Of a stretch of DNA of 13,590 nt, positions 1 through 6,498 are shown one piece after another. The notes under the pieces were generated by a model. The model saw nothing but the letters and a program-made list of their open reading frames with translations, had not been told where the DNA came from and did no database searches. Each line of letters begins with the position of its first letter. Positions within the stretch are counted from its first letter, which is position 1. The DNA is from Dehalococcoidia bacterium UBA2158. Lineage in GTDB: Bacteria > Chloroflexota > Dehalococcoidia > Lucifugimonadales > UBA3495. The stretch is from positions 1,359 through 14,948 of the forward strand of contig DCWQ01000013.1 of NCBI GenBank assembly GCA_002328185.1, written 5' to 3'. The translations under genes were made by a program, and so were the position numbers.

Positions 1-462
1 CTGCATTGGCTGGACGACCACGCCCAGCTATTCCCGCGGCTCATGAGCGCCCTTAAACCGGATGGGGTACTGGCGGTGCAGATGCCAGAGAATTGGGGCG
101 CGCCCAGTCACACATCAATCGCCGATACGGTCCGGGAAGGCGCTTGGCGAGAGCGTTTGGCCCCCTTTCAACGGGAACAGCCCGTGGCCGACCCATCTTT
201 CTATTACGACCTGGTCAGCCGGCTCTCCAGCTCCATCGACATGTGGGAGACGACCTATATGCACATCCTGGAGGGTGATGACCCGGTGGTCGAGTGGACC
301 AAGAGCACCATGTTGCGCCCGCTGCTGGACAACCTCAACGAAGAAGAAGGAGCCGCATTTCTGAAGTCGTACACCGAGAAGGTGGCGAAGGCTTACCCGC
401 ACAGAGCTGACGGTAAAACAGTCTTGCCCTTTAAGAGGCTTTTCATCGTAGCGGTCAAGTAG
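1..462 (+). CDS. tam: trans-aconitate 2-methyltransferase, C-terminal part (5' end outside window)
   Basis: The open frame runs from the first base to TAG at 460-462 and gives 153 residues; the family is usually about 255-260, so the N-terminal SAM-binding half is missing. The visible part opens with LHWLDDHAQLFPRL and continues with LKPDGVLAVQMPENWGAPSH, the segment that follows the Rossmann core in Tam proteins. The end, LPFKRLFIVAVK, also fits the family C-terminus. Tam enzymes move a methyl group from SAM to trans-aconitate, a by-product of cis-aconitate that inhibits aconitase, and act in the cytoplasm. The family call rests on recalled motif similarity. Another small-molecule SAM methyltransferase is possible because the SAM-binding motifs are not in the window. 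An ATG at 43 is internal, not the start. A hairpin terminator follows at 489-527. Confidence 0.8.
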   Translation: MHWLDDHAQLFPRLMSALKPDGVLAVQMPENWGAPSHTSIADTVREGAWRERLAPFQREQPVADPSFYYDLVSRLSSSIDMWETTYMHILEGDDPVVEWTKSTMLRPLLDNLNEEEGAAFLKSYTEKVAKAYPHRADGKTVLPFKRLFIVAVK

Positions 463-488
463 CGCCCGAAAGATATAACGGCAGAAAC

Positions 489-527
489 CGAAAAGGCCCC
501 GTTCTTCAGGAGCGCGGGACCTTTTCG
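489..527 (+). terminator. Intrinsic terminator after the tam-like gene
   Basis: Arms 489-501 and 515-527 pair over 13 positions with one C-A mismatch (497/519), around a 13-nt loop. The 3' arm ends in a T run (CCTTTTCG). It lies 26 nt after the stop codon. The A run in the 5' arm means it could also work weakly on the other strand. Confidence 0.6.
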
Positions 528-726
528 TTGTCTATGATTGGAGTTTTCGCTGGGCAAAACCGCCTCAACTTTTGTTGTTGAAGGGCTTTAGCTGTCTTAG
601 CACACCGTAGGCTGGGTTCTCAAGTATTTACGCCTAGATTCATGAAATACACCACAAACCGGCCACACGCCTGCATCAATATGAGCGTACTTCCCACCGT
701 CATGTAGAATGTCTGTGCCCAATCCT

Positions 727-744
727 AGGCTCTCCTGAGAGCCT
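727..744 (+). promoter_or_regulatory. Leader hairpin before the CinA-like gene
   Basis: A perfect 7-bp stem, AGGCTCT (727-733) with AGAGCCT (738-744), closes a 4-nt loop. It ends 9 nt before the strong Shine-Dalgarno ACGGAGG at 754-760. A second small stem, CTCC (749-752) with GGAG (756-759), could cover the Shine-Dalgarno itself. Translational control is an inference from position only. Confidence 0.35.
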
Positions 745-766
745 GAATCTCCTACGGAGGATTTTC

Positions 767-1255
767 ATGCCAGACCTAACTTCCCTCGCCGCACCCGCCG
801 CGGCGCTTCTCAAAGAAACCGGCCAGAGCATCGCCGTCGCCGATTCATCCTGCGGCGGTCTCATCTCCGCGGCATTGGTGTCGATCCCCGGCGCCTCCGA
901 CTATTACGTGGGCGGTAGCACCATCTACACCCGGGTTGCGCAGAAGGGACTCATGTTGGTCCCTGACGAAGCCATGAAAAACATACGAGCCAGCAGCGAA
1001 CCTTACGCCCTACTCAACGCCCGCACCATTCGCGAAACCTTGGGCACGACCTGGGGATTGGCCGAGACCGGGGCCAGCGGACCCACCGGCAACCGCTACG
1101 GTGACTCCTCCGGCCACGCCTGTTTCGCCGTCACGGGCCCTGTCGAGAAGGTGATTACCCTGGAGACCGGCGACACCGACCGCGAGAAGAACATGTGGGT
1201 GTTCGCCAAGAGAGCATTAGACCTGCTGATCGAGTGCGTGAACGAGTCCAAATAG
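767..1255 (+). CDS. CinA C-terminal-domain (PncC-like) protein, divergent active-site motifs
   Basis: A 162-residue stand-alone CinA-C domain; the full two-domain CinA is about 410-420. The family in its usual form deamidates NMN to nicotinate mononucleotide in pyridine-nucleotide recycling. Matching segments in order are VADSSCGGLISAAL (24-37), PGASDYYVGG (41-50), IYTRVAQK (53-60) and ETGASGPTGNRYGDSSGHA (100-118). In PncC enzymes the first motif reads ESCTGG and the second YSNEAK, which supply a catalytic Ser and Lys. Here Asp26 replaces Glu, Ser27 is kept, and the Lys column is Gln59 with Lys60 beside it. NMN deamidase activity is therefore uncertain, and a binding or other amidohydrolase role is possible. 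The ATG follows ACGGAGG (754-760) by 6 nt. A RidA-family gene begins 24 nt downstream, probably in the same transcript. The fold call is firm; the reaction is not. Confidence 0.8.
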   Translation: MPDLTSLAAPAAALLKETGQSIAVADSSCGGLISAALVSIPGASDYYVGGSTIYTRVAQKGLMLVPDEAMKNIRASSEPYALLNARTIRETLGTTWGLAETGASGPTGNRYGDSSGHACFAVTGPVEKVITLETGDTDREKNMWVFAKRALDLLIECVNESK

Positions 1256-1279
1256 GCACGGGACAATGAGGATCGATCG

Positions 1280-1747
1280 ATGACTGTCGTGGAGTCCAGA
1301 CTGGCCGAGCTGGGATACACCCTTCCCCCGCCTCCTGAGCCAATCGGCTACTATCTCTCGGCCTCCTGCAGTGGGAACATCATGTGGATGGCCGGGGTGG
1401 GCTCGCGCCGAGCCGACGGGTCGCGTATCAGCGGCAAGCTCGGCGCTGACCTAACGGTGGAGCAGGGTTACGAGGCAGCCCAGTGGTGCGCCTTGAACCT
1501 GCTGGCCCGCATGAAGGTGGAACTTGGCGACCTGGACCGCGTCAGCGGCATCCTCAAGGTTGTGGGCATGGTCAACAGTTCCCCCTACTTCGGAGAGCAA
1601 GCCAAGGTAGTCGACGGGGCGTCGGACTTGTTCGTGGAGCTCTTCGGCGAAGCAGGGCGACACAGCAGATCGGCGCCAGGGATGGCCGTCCTCCCAAGGA
1701 ACACGGCGGTAATCGTCGATTGCGTCATAGAGATCGCAGAGGGTTAA
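1280..1747 (+). CDS. RidA/YjgF-family protein (longer, about 155-residue subgroup)
   Basis: The protein has 155 residues and spans one YjgF/YER057c/UK114 domain. It belongs to the longer subgroup marked by GKLGADLTVEQGYEAAQWCA (52-71), LNLLARMKVELGDLDRV (72-88), GMVNSSPYF (96-104), ASDLFVELFGEAGRHSRSA (114-132) and the closing LPRNTAVIVDCVIEI. Classical RidA hydrolyses reactive 2-imino or enamino acids using a conserved Arg that holds the substrate carboxylate. Arg130 in HSRSAPG is the candidate here. Proteins of this subgroup often lack a proven substrate, so imine deaminase activity is plausible only. There is no signal peptide. GAGGA at 1267-1271 lies 8 nt before the ATG. It sits 24 nt after the CinA-like gene, which suggests co-transcription. 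Confidence 0.88.
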   Translation: MTVVESRLAELGYTLPPPPEPIGYYLSASCSGNIMWMAGVGSRRADGSRISGKLGADLTVEQGYEAAQWCALNLLARMKVELGDLDRVSGILKVVGMVNSSPYFGEQAKVVDGASDLFVELFGEAGRHSRSAPGMAVLPRNTAVIVDCVIEIAEG

Positions 1748-1787
1748 CGTCCCTATACTGGGGTTTCTAGAGCGGTACGGCTAAAAC

Positions 1788-1829
1788 ACAAGCGCACCCT
1801 CAGCGGGAACCCGCTAAGGGCGCGCTTGT
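1788..1829. terminator. Long bidirectional hairpin between convergent genes
   Basis: Arms 1788-1807 and 1810-1829 pair at 18 of 20 positions (mismatches 1796/1821 and 1801/1816) with only two bases between them. The + strand 3' side runs into T-rich sequence (TATTCTATTG). It lies 40 nt past the RidA stop and about 60 nt past the zinc-ribbon stop on the other strand, so it can end both transcripts. Confidence 0.65.
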
Positions 1830-1890
1830 ATTCTATTGTACTTTGTGGTGCGCTTGGGAGCAGTTTAGCGTCCCCGGAGAAAGCGTTGGC

Positions 1891-2214
1891 TTAGTAGCGT
1901 CCGCCGCCGCCTGCGCCGCCACCCTGCCGGCTGAAGCAATCGCTGCAGTAGACGGGGCGATCGCCACGGGGGCGGAACGGAACGGTGGCTTCGTTGCCAC
2001 ATTCCGCGCAGACCACCGTGTGCATCTCGCGGGGGCCTCGGTCAAAACCGAAGCCGTCGGAGGAACGGTTTGCACGCCTGGCCTGACGGCAAGAGGGGCA
2101 ACGCTTAGGCTCGTTCGTGTAACCCTTTTCGGCATGATACGACTGATCGTCGGCCGAGAAGATGAACGATTGTCCACACTCCACGCATGTAAGATTTCTG
2201 TCCTGGTAGCTCAT
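1891..2214 (-). CDS. Double zinc-ribbon protein, CxxC-x17-CxxC type
   Basis: A 107-residue protein with eight cysteines in four CxxC knuckles: C10-C13, C39-C42, C69-C72 and C90-C93. The first two pairs frame a probable zinc-ribbon domain of the zf_Tbcl kind (LTCVECGQSF ... KRCPSCRQARR). The last two are separated by exactly 17 residues, the spacing of the CxxC-x17-CxxC family. Each pair of knuckles should bind one zinc. A basic, Arg-rich linker (43-62) and a Gly-rich tail (97-105) suggest nucleic-acid contact, but this is inference; the family has no settled function. There is no signal peptide or membrane segment. The ATG is preceded by AGGGAAG at 2221-2227 on the minus strand, 6 nt away. 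It stands alone, convergent with the RidA gene. Confidence 0.85.
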   Translation of the reverse strand: MSYQDRNLTCVECGQSFIFSADDQSYHAEKGYTNEPKRCPSCRQARRANRSSDGFGFDRGPREMHTVVCAECGNEATVPFRPRGDRPVYCSDCFSRQGGGAGGGGRY

Positions 2215-2444
2215 AGATGACTTCCCTGTTCGTGTAGAGTTGGCAAAAGTCTGGTCACCGAGACGAAAAGACGCGGAATTTTATAAGAGGACCCGGAAGG
2301 ACAAAACGCCCATGGATACCCGTAGACCGATCTAGTATGCCTATAGTTAGACACAGATTAATACCACCGCTGAAAAGTATAACATATATCGCAGTGCGCG
2401 GTAGGCACGAAATGCCTTTGGGATACCCATTTACAAGCTAGGCA

Positions 2445-3341
2445 TTAACCAGTGGCGCCCAAGACGACCAATACCACCCCCACAACGCTGACCATGGTGC
2501 CCACAGCCAATAAGATATCGATGGTTTCCAAGCGCCTCAAGAAGATGTGGGCCAAGATCAGCGTGATCAACGGTTGAGTGGCGTAGATCGGGCTCACCAC
2601 GGTCACCGGCGCCCGGCTCAGGGCCTGGAACAATGAAGCCACTGCCAGTCCCTGAAACACCCCGGCTAGTGCGCAGAGCAGCAGGTAATTCCTGGGCAAT
2701 GACCCGACGGTTGTTGCAACCTGCCGGGACAGAATGACGCCGAGGATGACACCACCGACGGTCAATGCCAGGCCAGCTGACACCAAAGGATCTATCAGGT
2801 CAGACGCCACGTGCCTGCTGATGACGTCCCGGCTGGCGAACGTAGCCGCGGCGGCGACGGCCAGCACGTAGCCGAAGTGCCTCACGTTCGCTGATCCATC
2901 GCTAGGCCCTCTGTTTCCTCTTGGCATGACCACCAAGAACAAGCCAACAACAATGATCGGCGTGCCGACGATCACCAATAAGTCGGGCCGCTCGCCTAGA
3001 AGGATCACGCCCAAGGTGAATGCGATGACGGGCTGAAGTCCGGCCATGGGTACGGCCCGGGTGGCTCCGACCATGGAGATGGCGGTGATGATGAAAAGAC
3101 GAGCCATCGGATAGCCCATGATGCCTAGGACCAATATCCACCCCATGGCCTCGGTGGACAAAGACATAATATCGTCCAGGTTAAGAGCCAGTGCCAAGCC
3201 GCCCACCACCACCACGCCACTGAACACAGTCAGCAGCGCCGCGGTCGGCGCGGGCACTTTCTGGGTGCCTACCCTAACAAGAACGTTGCCGCTGGCGAAT
3301 CCGCAGGCCGCCAGCAACGCAAAGGCGACTGCTACCGCCAA
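2445..3341 (-). CDS. EamA/DMT-superfamily transporter
   Basis: A 298-residue membrane protein with two EamA repeats of about five helices each. Hydrophobic stretches lie near residues 3-20, 33-53, 67-86, 96-115, 120-139, 155-173, 185-205, 218-240, 246-268 and 275-296. A short hydrophilic loop (140-153, MPRGNRGPSDGS) joins the halves. The repeat hallmark, helix 4 leading into ILLGERP and in the second half into IFLRRLE, is present in both. DMT proteins export or import small metabolites across the inner membrane; the substrate cannot be read from sequence. The start is TTG, chosen because GGAGG at 3347-3351 (minus strand) sits 5 nt before it and an in-frame stop lies a few codons upstream. It is the last gene of the run that starts at 5507, 69 nt after the GMC gene, and may move that enzyme's substrate or product. 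Confidence 0.85.
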   Translation of the reverse strand: MAVAVAFALLAACGFASGNVLVRVGTQKVPAPTAALLTVFSGVVVVGGLALALNLDDIMSLSTEAMGWILVLGIMGYPMARLFIITAISMVGATRAVPMAGLQPVIAFTLGVILLGERPDLLVIVGTPIIVVGLFLVVMPRGNRGPSDGSANVRHFGYVLAVAAAATFASRDVISRHVASDLIDPLVSAGLALTVGGVILGVILSRQVATTVGSLPRNYLLLCALAGVFQGLAVASLFQALSRAPVTVVSPIYATQPLITLILAHIFLRRLETIDILLAVGTMVSVVGVVLVVLGATG

Positions 3342-3410
3342 CGACGCCTCCAGACTGTCCGATTATTAGCCCGGTTAAATATTCAGTAGGTGATTCGTGC
3401 TGATTACGAC

Positions 3411-4943
3411 CTAGCCCGCCCACTCCCCCACGCGCTCACCGATCATGATGGCGGTGGCATTGGCGTTGGCCCTTGGCACCTGGGGCATGACCGAAGAATC
3501 GGCGACCCACAGGCCGTGGACTCCCTTCACCCGGCACTGCTGGTCCACCACGGCCATGGGGTCGGAATCGGGGCCGATCTTGCAGGTCCCGGACACATGC
3601 CTGGCCGTGCCCACAGTTTGCTTGATCCACAGGTCCAAGGCATCGTCGTCGCCCAGGATATCCTCGGTGGGCGACACCCTTTCATCAGAGACGTCTTTGT
3701 AGGCGTCGGTCTCCAGGAGTTTGACTGCCAAGCGGATTCCGTCGCGCATCCGGCGCATGTCTTCGGGATGGCTGAAGTAGCGATAGTCGAACTTGGGTTG
3801 GACTGCGGGGTCAGAAGACGCCAGGCGCACGAACCCAGCCCCCTCCGGCAGCTCGATCACACAGGATATCCGGCCGATGCGGTCGGGCAGTGTCTCACCG
3901 GTAAAGGGACTGAACAACGAACTGGTGGTCATCATCATGTCGTTGGTGTCTTTCTTGGTGCCCTGGGAGGTGTACCGCAGGGCAGTGCGCACGCCTGAGG
4001 CGTCGGGCTGCAGTTTTATACCCTCTTTCACCTTGAATGATATGGGCGATATGGGGTGGTTGCGCAGGTTGGCGCCAACACCGGGGGTGTCCTGCAATAC
4101 TTCTATGCCGAACTCTTCTAGCTGGTCCTTGGGGCCGATACCCGAGAGCATGAGGATGTGGGGCGATTTCAAGGCTCCAGCGGAGAGCACTACCTTGTCG
4201 CTCTCCAGCGTGAACACTTCGCCGCCGCACTCGGCCTGCACCCCGGTAACCTTGCTGTTTTCAATGAGCACTTTCTGAACGAATACGTTACCCCTGACGG
4301 TGAGGTTCAGGCGGTGACGCATGGGCGAGAGGTGGGTGATGGCGGTGCTCATACGAACGCCGTTCTGGTTGTTCATGGGAACGACGCTCACGCCTGTTAG
4401 GTCGACGCCGTTCATGTCCTCGGTGGCATCGAACCCATTCTGAAGACAGGCGGTGTGGAAGGCTGACTGAATCACAGGCCAGGTCTCGCCTATCTTTCGG
4501 CTGATGGGCAGCGGGCCGTCCGTTCCGTGGAAATCGTCCTTGATGTCCTTGTCGGTCTCCTGCTTCCGGAAATAGGGCAGCACCTTGGTGAACGCCCACT
4601 CATCGTTGCCCCAGGATGCCCAGTCGTCAAAGTCCTGGGGGATGCCTCGGAGATAGACCTGCCCGTTGATGGAACTGCCGCCGCCGATGACCTTGCCCTG
4701 GGCCACATGGATCTCGCCCTGCTCCTCTGTGATGGTGCCCCGCAAGGCCCAGTTGTGCTCGGAGTCGGGCTCTTCGTTGGCCCTAGTGTGACCGTATTGG
4801 ATGTGATAGGGCAAATTGGTGATGTCGGGATAATCATTGCCCGCTTCCAGCAGCAGGACGTTGGTGTCGGCGTTTTCCACCAGCCTGGCGGCAACCACTG
4901 ACCCGGCGGCCCCTCCGCCGACGACGATGACATCGTATTTCAT
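3411..4943 (-). CDS. GMC-family FAD-dependent oxidoreductase (choline dehydrogenase-like)
   Basis: 510 residues, a typical length for bacterial GMC alcohol dehydrogenases. The N-terminal FAD site is VIVVGGGAAGSVVAARL (5-21), with Glu33 in LLLEAG for the ADP ribose. GMC signature 1 is GGGSSINGQVYLRG (87-100). Signature 2 is GALKSPHILMLSGIGP (256-271). The C-terminal catalytic pair is His449 in RHVSGTCKIGPDSDPMAVVD and Asn493 in PRANANATAIMIGER, 44 residues apart as in choline oxidase. The enzyme should oxidise an alcohol to an aldehyde or ketone; the substrate is unknown. It is cytoplasmic, with no signal peptide. The ATG follows AGAGGA on the minus strand. It lies 42 nt after the isochorismatase-like gene and 69 nt before the EamA gene. 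Choline itself is not implied: no betaine aldehyde dehydrogenase or betaine transporter lies nearby. Confidence 0.93.
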   Translation of the reverse strand: MKYDVIVVGGGAAGSVVAARLVENADTNVLLLEAGNDYPDITNLPYHIQYGHTRANEEPDSEHNWALRGTITEEQGEIHVAQGKVIGGGSSINGQVYLRGIPQDFDDWASWGNDEWAFTKVLPYFRKQETDKDIKDDFHGTDGPLPISRKIGETWPVIQSAFHTACLQNGFDATEDMNGVDLTGVSVVPMNNQNGVRMSTAITHLSPMRHRLNLTVRGNVFVQKVLIENSKVTGVQAECGGEVFTLESDKVVLSAGALKSPHILMLSGIGPKDQLEEFGIEVLQDTPGVGANLRNHPISPISFKVKEGIKLQPDASGVRTALRYTSQGTKKDTNDMMMTTSSLFSPFTGETLPDRIGRISCVIELPEGAGFVRLASSDPAVQPKFDYRYFSHPEDMRRMRDGIRLAVKLLETDAYKDVSDERVSPTEDILGDDDALDLWIKQTVGTARHVSGTCKIGPDSDPMAVVDQQCRVKGVHGLWVADSSVMPQVPRANANATAIMIGERVGEWAG

Positions 4944-4985
4944 GTTTCCTCTCCGGTTATCTCTCTGGGAGTTGTTTAGAAGTTT

Positions 4986-5507
4986 TTAGATGGCGTTCAA
5001 GAGTTCTTGGGTGTTCACGACCGTGCCCATCCGCGGGTATACCTTCTCTGTCAGGACCCGGTGCACCTCTGGGTCGCCGTCGGAACAGGCGTCCGAGACC
5101 ACGATGAACTTGTAATTCACATCAACAGCCCAGCGGGTGCAGGACAGTACACAACCGCTGGTGGACACTCCCATGATCACGATGGTCTCGATGCCCCGCT
5201 CCCGCAAAGCTACGTCCAGGTTGGTGGTGGAAAAAGGGCCGGGCCTGGTCTTGGTGATAACCATCTCGCCATCGGCCGGGGCCACGCCTTCGTGAAGTTC
5301 CACGTCAGGCGCGTATTCGGCGAAGGGTCCGCCACGATGCATCACGTAGATGACGGGGATGCCGGCGTTCCGCGCGCCCTCGAGGACCGCCGACGCCTGT
5401 TTAACCACGTTCTCCGGATCGCTGGCGTTGTTGGCGATGATTCTCTGCTGGAAGTCCATGATCACAACCGCAGTCTTGTCGCGGTCTATCTCGAGTGATT
5501 GAGTCAT
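4986..5507 (-). CDS. Isochorismatase-fold cysteine hydrolase
   Basis: 173 residues covering a single isochorismatase-like domain. The catalytic triad of this fold is visible: Asp18 in VVIMDFQQRI, Lys86 in ITKTRPGPFSTTNL and the nucleophile Cys119 in GVSTSGCVLSC, which includes the usual cis-peptide region before the Cys. Members hydrolyse amides or ureas (nicotinamidase, N-carbamoylsarcosine amidase, biuret hydrolase) or the isochorismate vinyl ether. The Cys nucleophile points to an amidase rather than a true isochorismatase, but the substrate is open. There is no signal peptide. The ATG has GAGGA 9 nt upstream. It is the first gene of the probable operon with the GMC oxidoreductase and EamA transporter. 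A TATAAT -10-like box lies about 80 nt upstream. Confidence 0.9.
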   Translation of the reverse strand: MTQSLEIDRDKTAVVIMDFQQRIIANNASDPENVVKQASAVLEGARNAGIPVIYVMHRGGPFAEYAPDVELHEGVAPADGEMVITKTRPGPFSTTNLDVALRERGIETIVIMGVSTSGCVLSCTRWAVDVNYKFIVVSDACSDGDPEVHRVLTEKVYPRMGTVVNTQELLNAI

Positions 5508-5584
5508 TAGGAGAAGTCCTCACTTGGTATGCGTTTTGAGATAATGTCGGTTAGGCCGGTCCAGCCAGTGGATGACCGCGGGCT

Positions 5585-5590
5585 ATTATA
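5585..5590 (-). promoter_or_regulatory. Candidate -10 box for the isochorismatase-GMC-EamA run
   Basis: A perfect TATAAT on the minus strand, about 78 nt before the ATG at 5507. No good -35 is found 16-18 nt upstream, so only the -10 supports it. Confidence 0.3.
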
Positions 5591-5666
5591 AGCGCAATCC
5601 ACGTTTCGGGGGTACCCTAGGGTCAACGACAAATGCGTTGCTTGAAACAGAAGGCCGCCACCAGCA

Positions 5667-5758
5667 TGTCACCCTGACTTTTCCGCGGAATGAGACGGGT
5701 CTGCCGTAATGATGATTGGAAGATTCTTCGTCGGCCTACGGCGCCCCTTAGGATGACA
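5667..5758. repeat. MITE-like intergenic element with imperfect terminal inverted repeats
   Basis: TGTCACCCTGA at 5667-5677 faces TTAGGATGACA at 5748-5758. The arms are inverted copies matching at 9 of 11 positions. The interior contains GAAGATTCTTCG and a GGCCTACGGCGCC stretch, the look of dispersed 'GTCATCCT..GAAGAATCTT' intergenic repeats. No open frame or transposase is inside. Mobility is not shown, since only one copy is in the window. Confidence 0.45.
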
Positions 5759-5850
5759 GTCCTAGAGTGAGGTAGGGATTTCGGGCAACAATTCCAACAG
5801 TTGATTCGTCTAGAGAGTATGAACCGTCTCAATCACTCAGAGACAACGCT

Positions 5851-6498
5851 ATGAAGAAGTTTTTAATGCGCCATCGCCGGGCTGGTAATTGCCCTAGCCG
5901 CGGCCTGCTCATGCGATACATCGAGACCAACCGTGGCTCCTACCGCAGTGCCGGCTGATGTTCCTACGCCTCGTCGCTCCCAGGAGTGGATGGTTGAGAA
6001 CGTTCTCGTGCTTGGAAGCACGGTCACTGTGTCTTTGTTTTACCATTCCACCGCCTCCGTTAGCGTGACCCTCGGCGGCGCCTCTGAAGCGAGGCGCGAC
6101 AACAAGACCCCAGTATTGGGTTCCATATTTGAAGACGTGGCTCCAGGTGAGTACCCCATCGTAATCAAGGACGTGATGGGGAACGTCGAGGCAGCTTCAG
6201 TCACAGTGGAGTCGCACCCATCGTCGACGTCCTACTTCCCATCTGGTTAGACGAATGGGTGATCAATTTGGATGCCGGGAAAGTGGAATTTCCGCCCTAG
6301 TCCATCACCAGATACGCGCTCCAAGGCGAAGAATTCTATTGCGCGGTCAAGGAGTGTTGCAATCAGTTCAGCGACCTATTGGACGCCGACGGCAACCTCA
6401 TCGGCCATCCCGACGGCGGGATCACTGCCAGATGCGACGGAGTCACGGAGTTCTCGCCAATGGGCCAGGAGGGCGATGTGATCTGGCCGGTTCCTTAG
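5851..6498 (+). pseudogene. Decaying lipoprotein gene with two frame changes and an internal stop
   Basis: Three segments read as one protein of about 215 residues. Segment 1 is ATG AAG AAG TTT TTA (MKKFL) at 5851. Segment 2, in the next frame from 5867, reads CAIAGLVIALAAACSCDTS, a lipoprotein signal with a lipobox-like AAAC, then a Pro/Thr-rich linker and a beta-rich domain (APGEYPIVIKDVMGN) to TAG at 6248-6250. Segment 3, back in the first frame, reads PIWLDEWVINLDAGKVEFPP, hits TAG at 6298-6300, then continues SITRYALQGEEFYCAVKECC ... DGNLIGHPDGGITGRCDG ... VIWPVP to TAG at 6496-6498. The last part resembles, from memory, the Cys-rich domain of secreted DUF6970-type lipoproteins. The two shifts compensate, so total length stays a multiple of three. 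Its stop overlaps the NudC stop on the other strand. Sequencing or assembly error is an alternative for the indels. Confidence 0.6.
5933..6250 (+). CDS. Surviving open segment of the lipoprotein pseudogene
   Basis: This is the longest intact piece of the broken gene: 105 residues if GTG at 5933 is used. It has no Shine-Dalgarno, and the same frame runs upstream into a lipoprotein signal sequence, so GTG 5933 is unlikely to be a true start. The sequence is a low-complexity PTAVPADVPTP linker followed by a beta-strand-rich region without recognised family. An automatic caller might list it as a hypothetical protein; I read it as part of the pseudogene at 5851-6498. Confidence 0.3.
   Translation: MAPTAVPADVPTPRRSQEWMVENVLVLGSTVTVSLFYHSTASVSVTLGGASEARRDNKTPVLGSIFEDVAPGEYPIVIKDVMGNVEAASVTVESHPSSTSYFPSG

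Larger units (their letters stand above)
463..766. other. Non-coding gap between tam-like and CinA-like genes
   Basis: This 304-bp stretch holds the terminator at 489-527 and a leader hairpin at 727-744 just before the ribosome binding site of the next gene. A TAGAAT at 705-710 resembles a -10 box, but no convincing -35 sits 16-18 nt upstream, so no promoter is called. I see no coding frame or RNA gene here. Confidence 0.5.
5508..5850. other. Gap without genes: leader, MITE-like repeat, AT-rich stretch
   Basis: These 343 bp separate the isochorismatase-like gene from the lipoprotein pseudogene. They hold the -10-like box at 5585-5590 and the inverted repeat at 5667-5758. The minus-strand open frame at 5623-5832 runs across that repeat, has no family resemblance and is taken as spurious. 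Confidence 0.5.

Noticed and set aside
1883..2220. + strand open frame opposite the zinc-ribbon gene
   Set aside because: The minus-strand frame has four CxxC knuckles with family spacing and a Shine-Dalgarno; the + frame has neither motif nor start signal.
2280..2287. TATAAA on the minus strand as a promoter for the zinc-ribbon gene
   Set aside because: No -35 at acceptable spacing (the nearest TTGTCC is only 13 nt away), so it was not listed as a feature.
3390..3998. + strand open frame of 202 codons opposite the GMC gene
   Set aside because: Antisense shadow of a firmly identified gene, rich in His/Gly/Val as expected from reversed codons.
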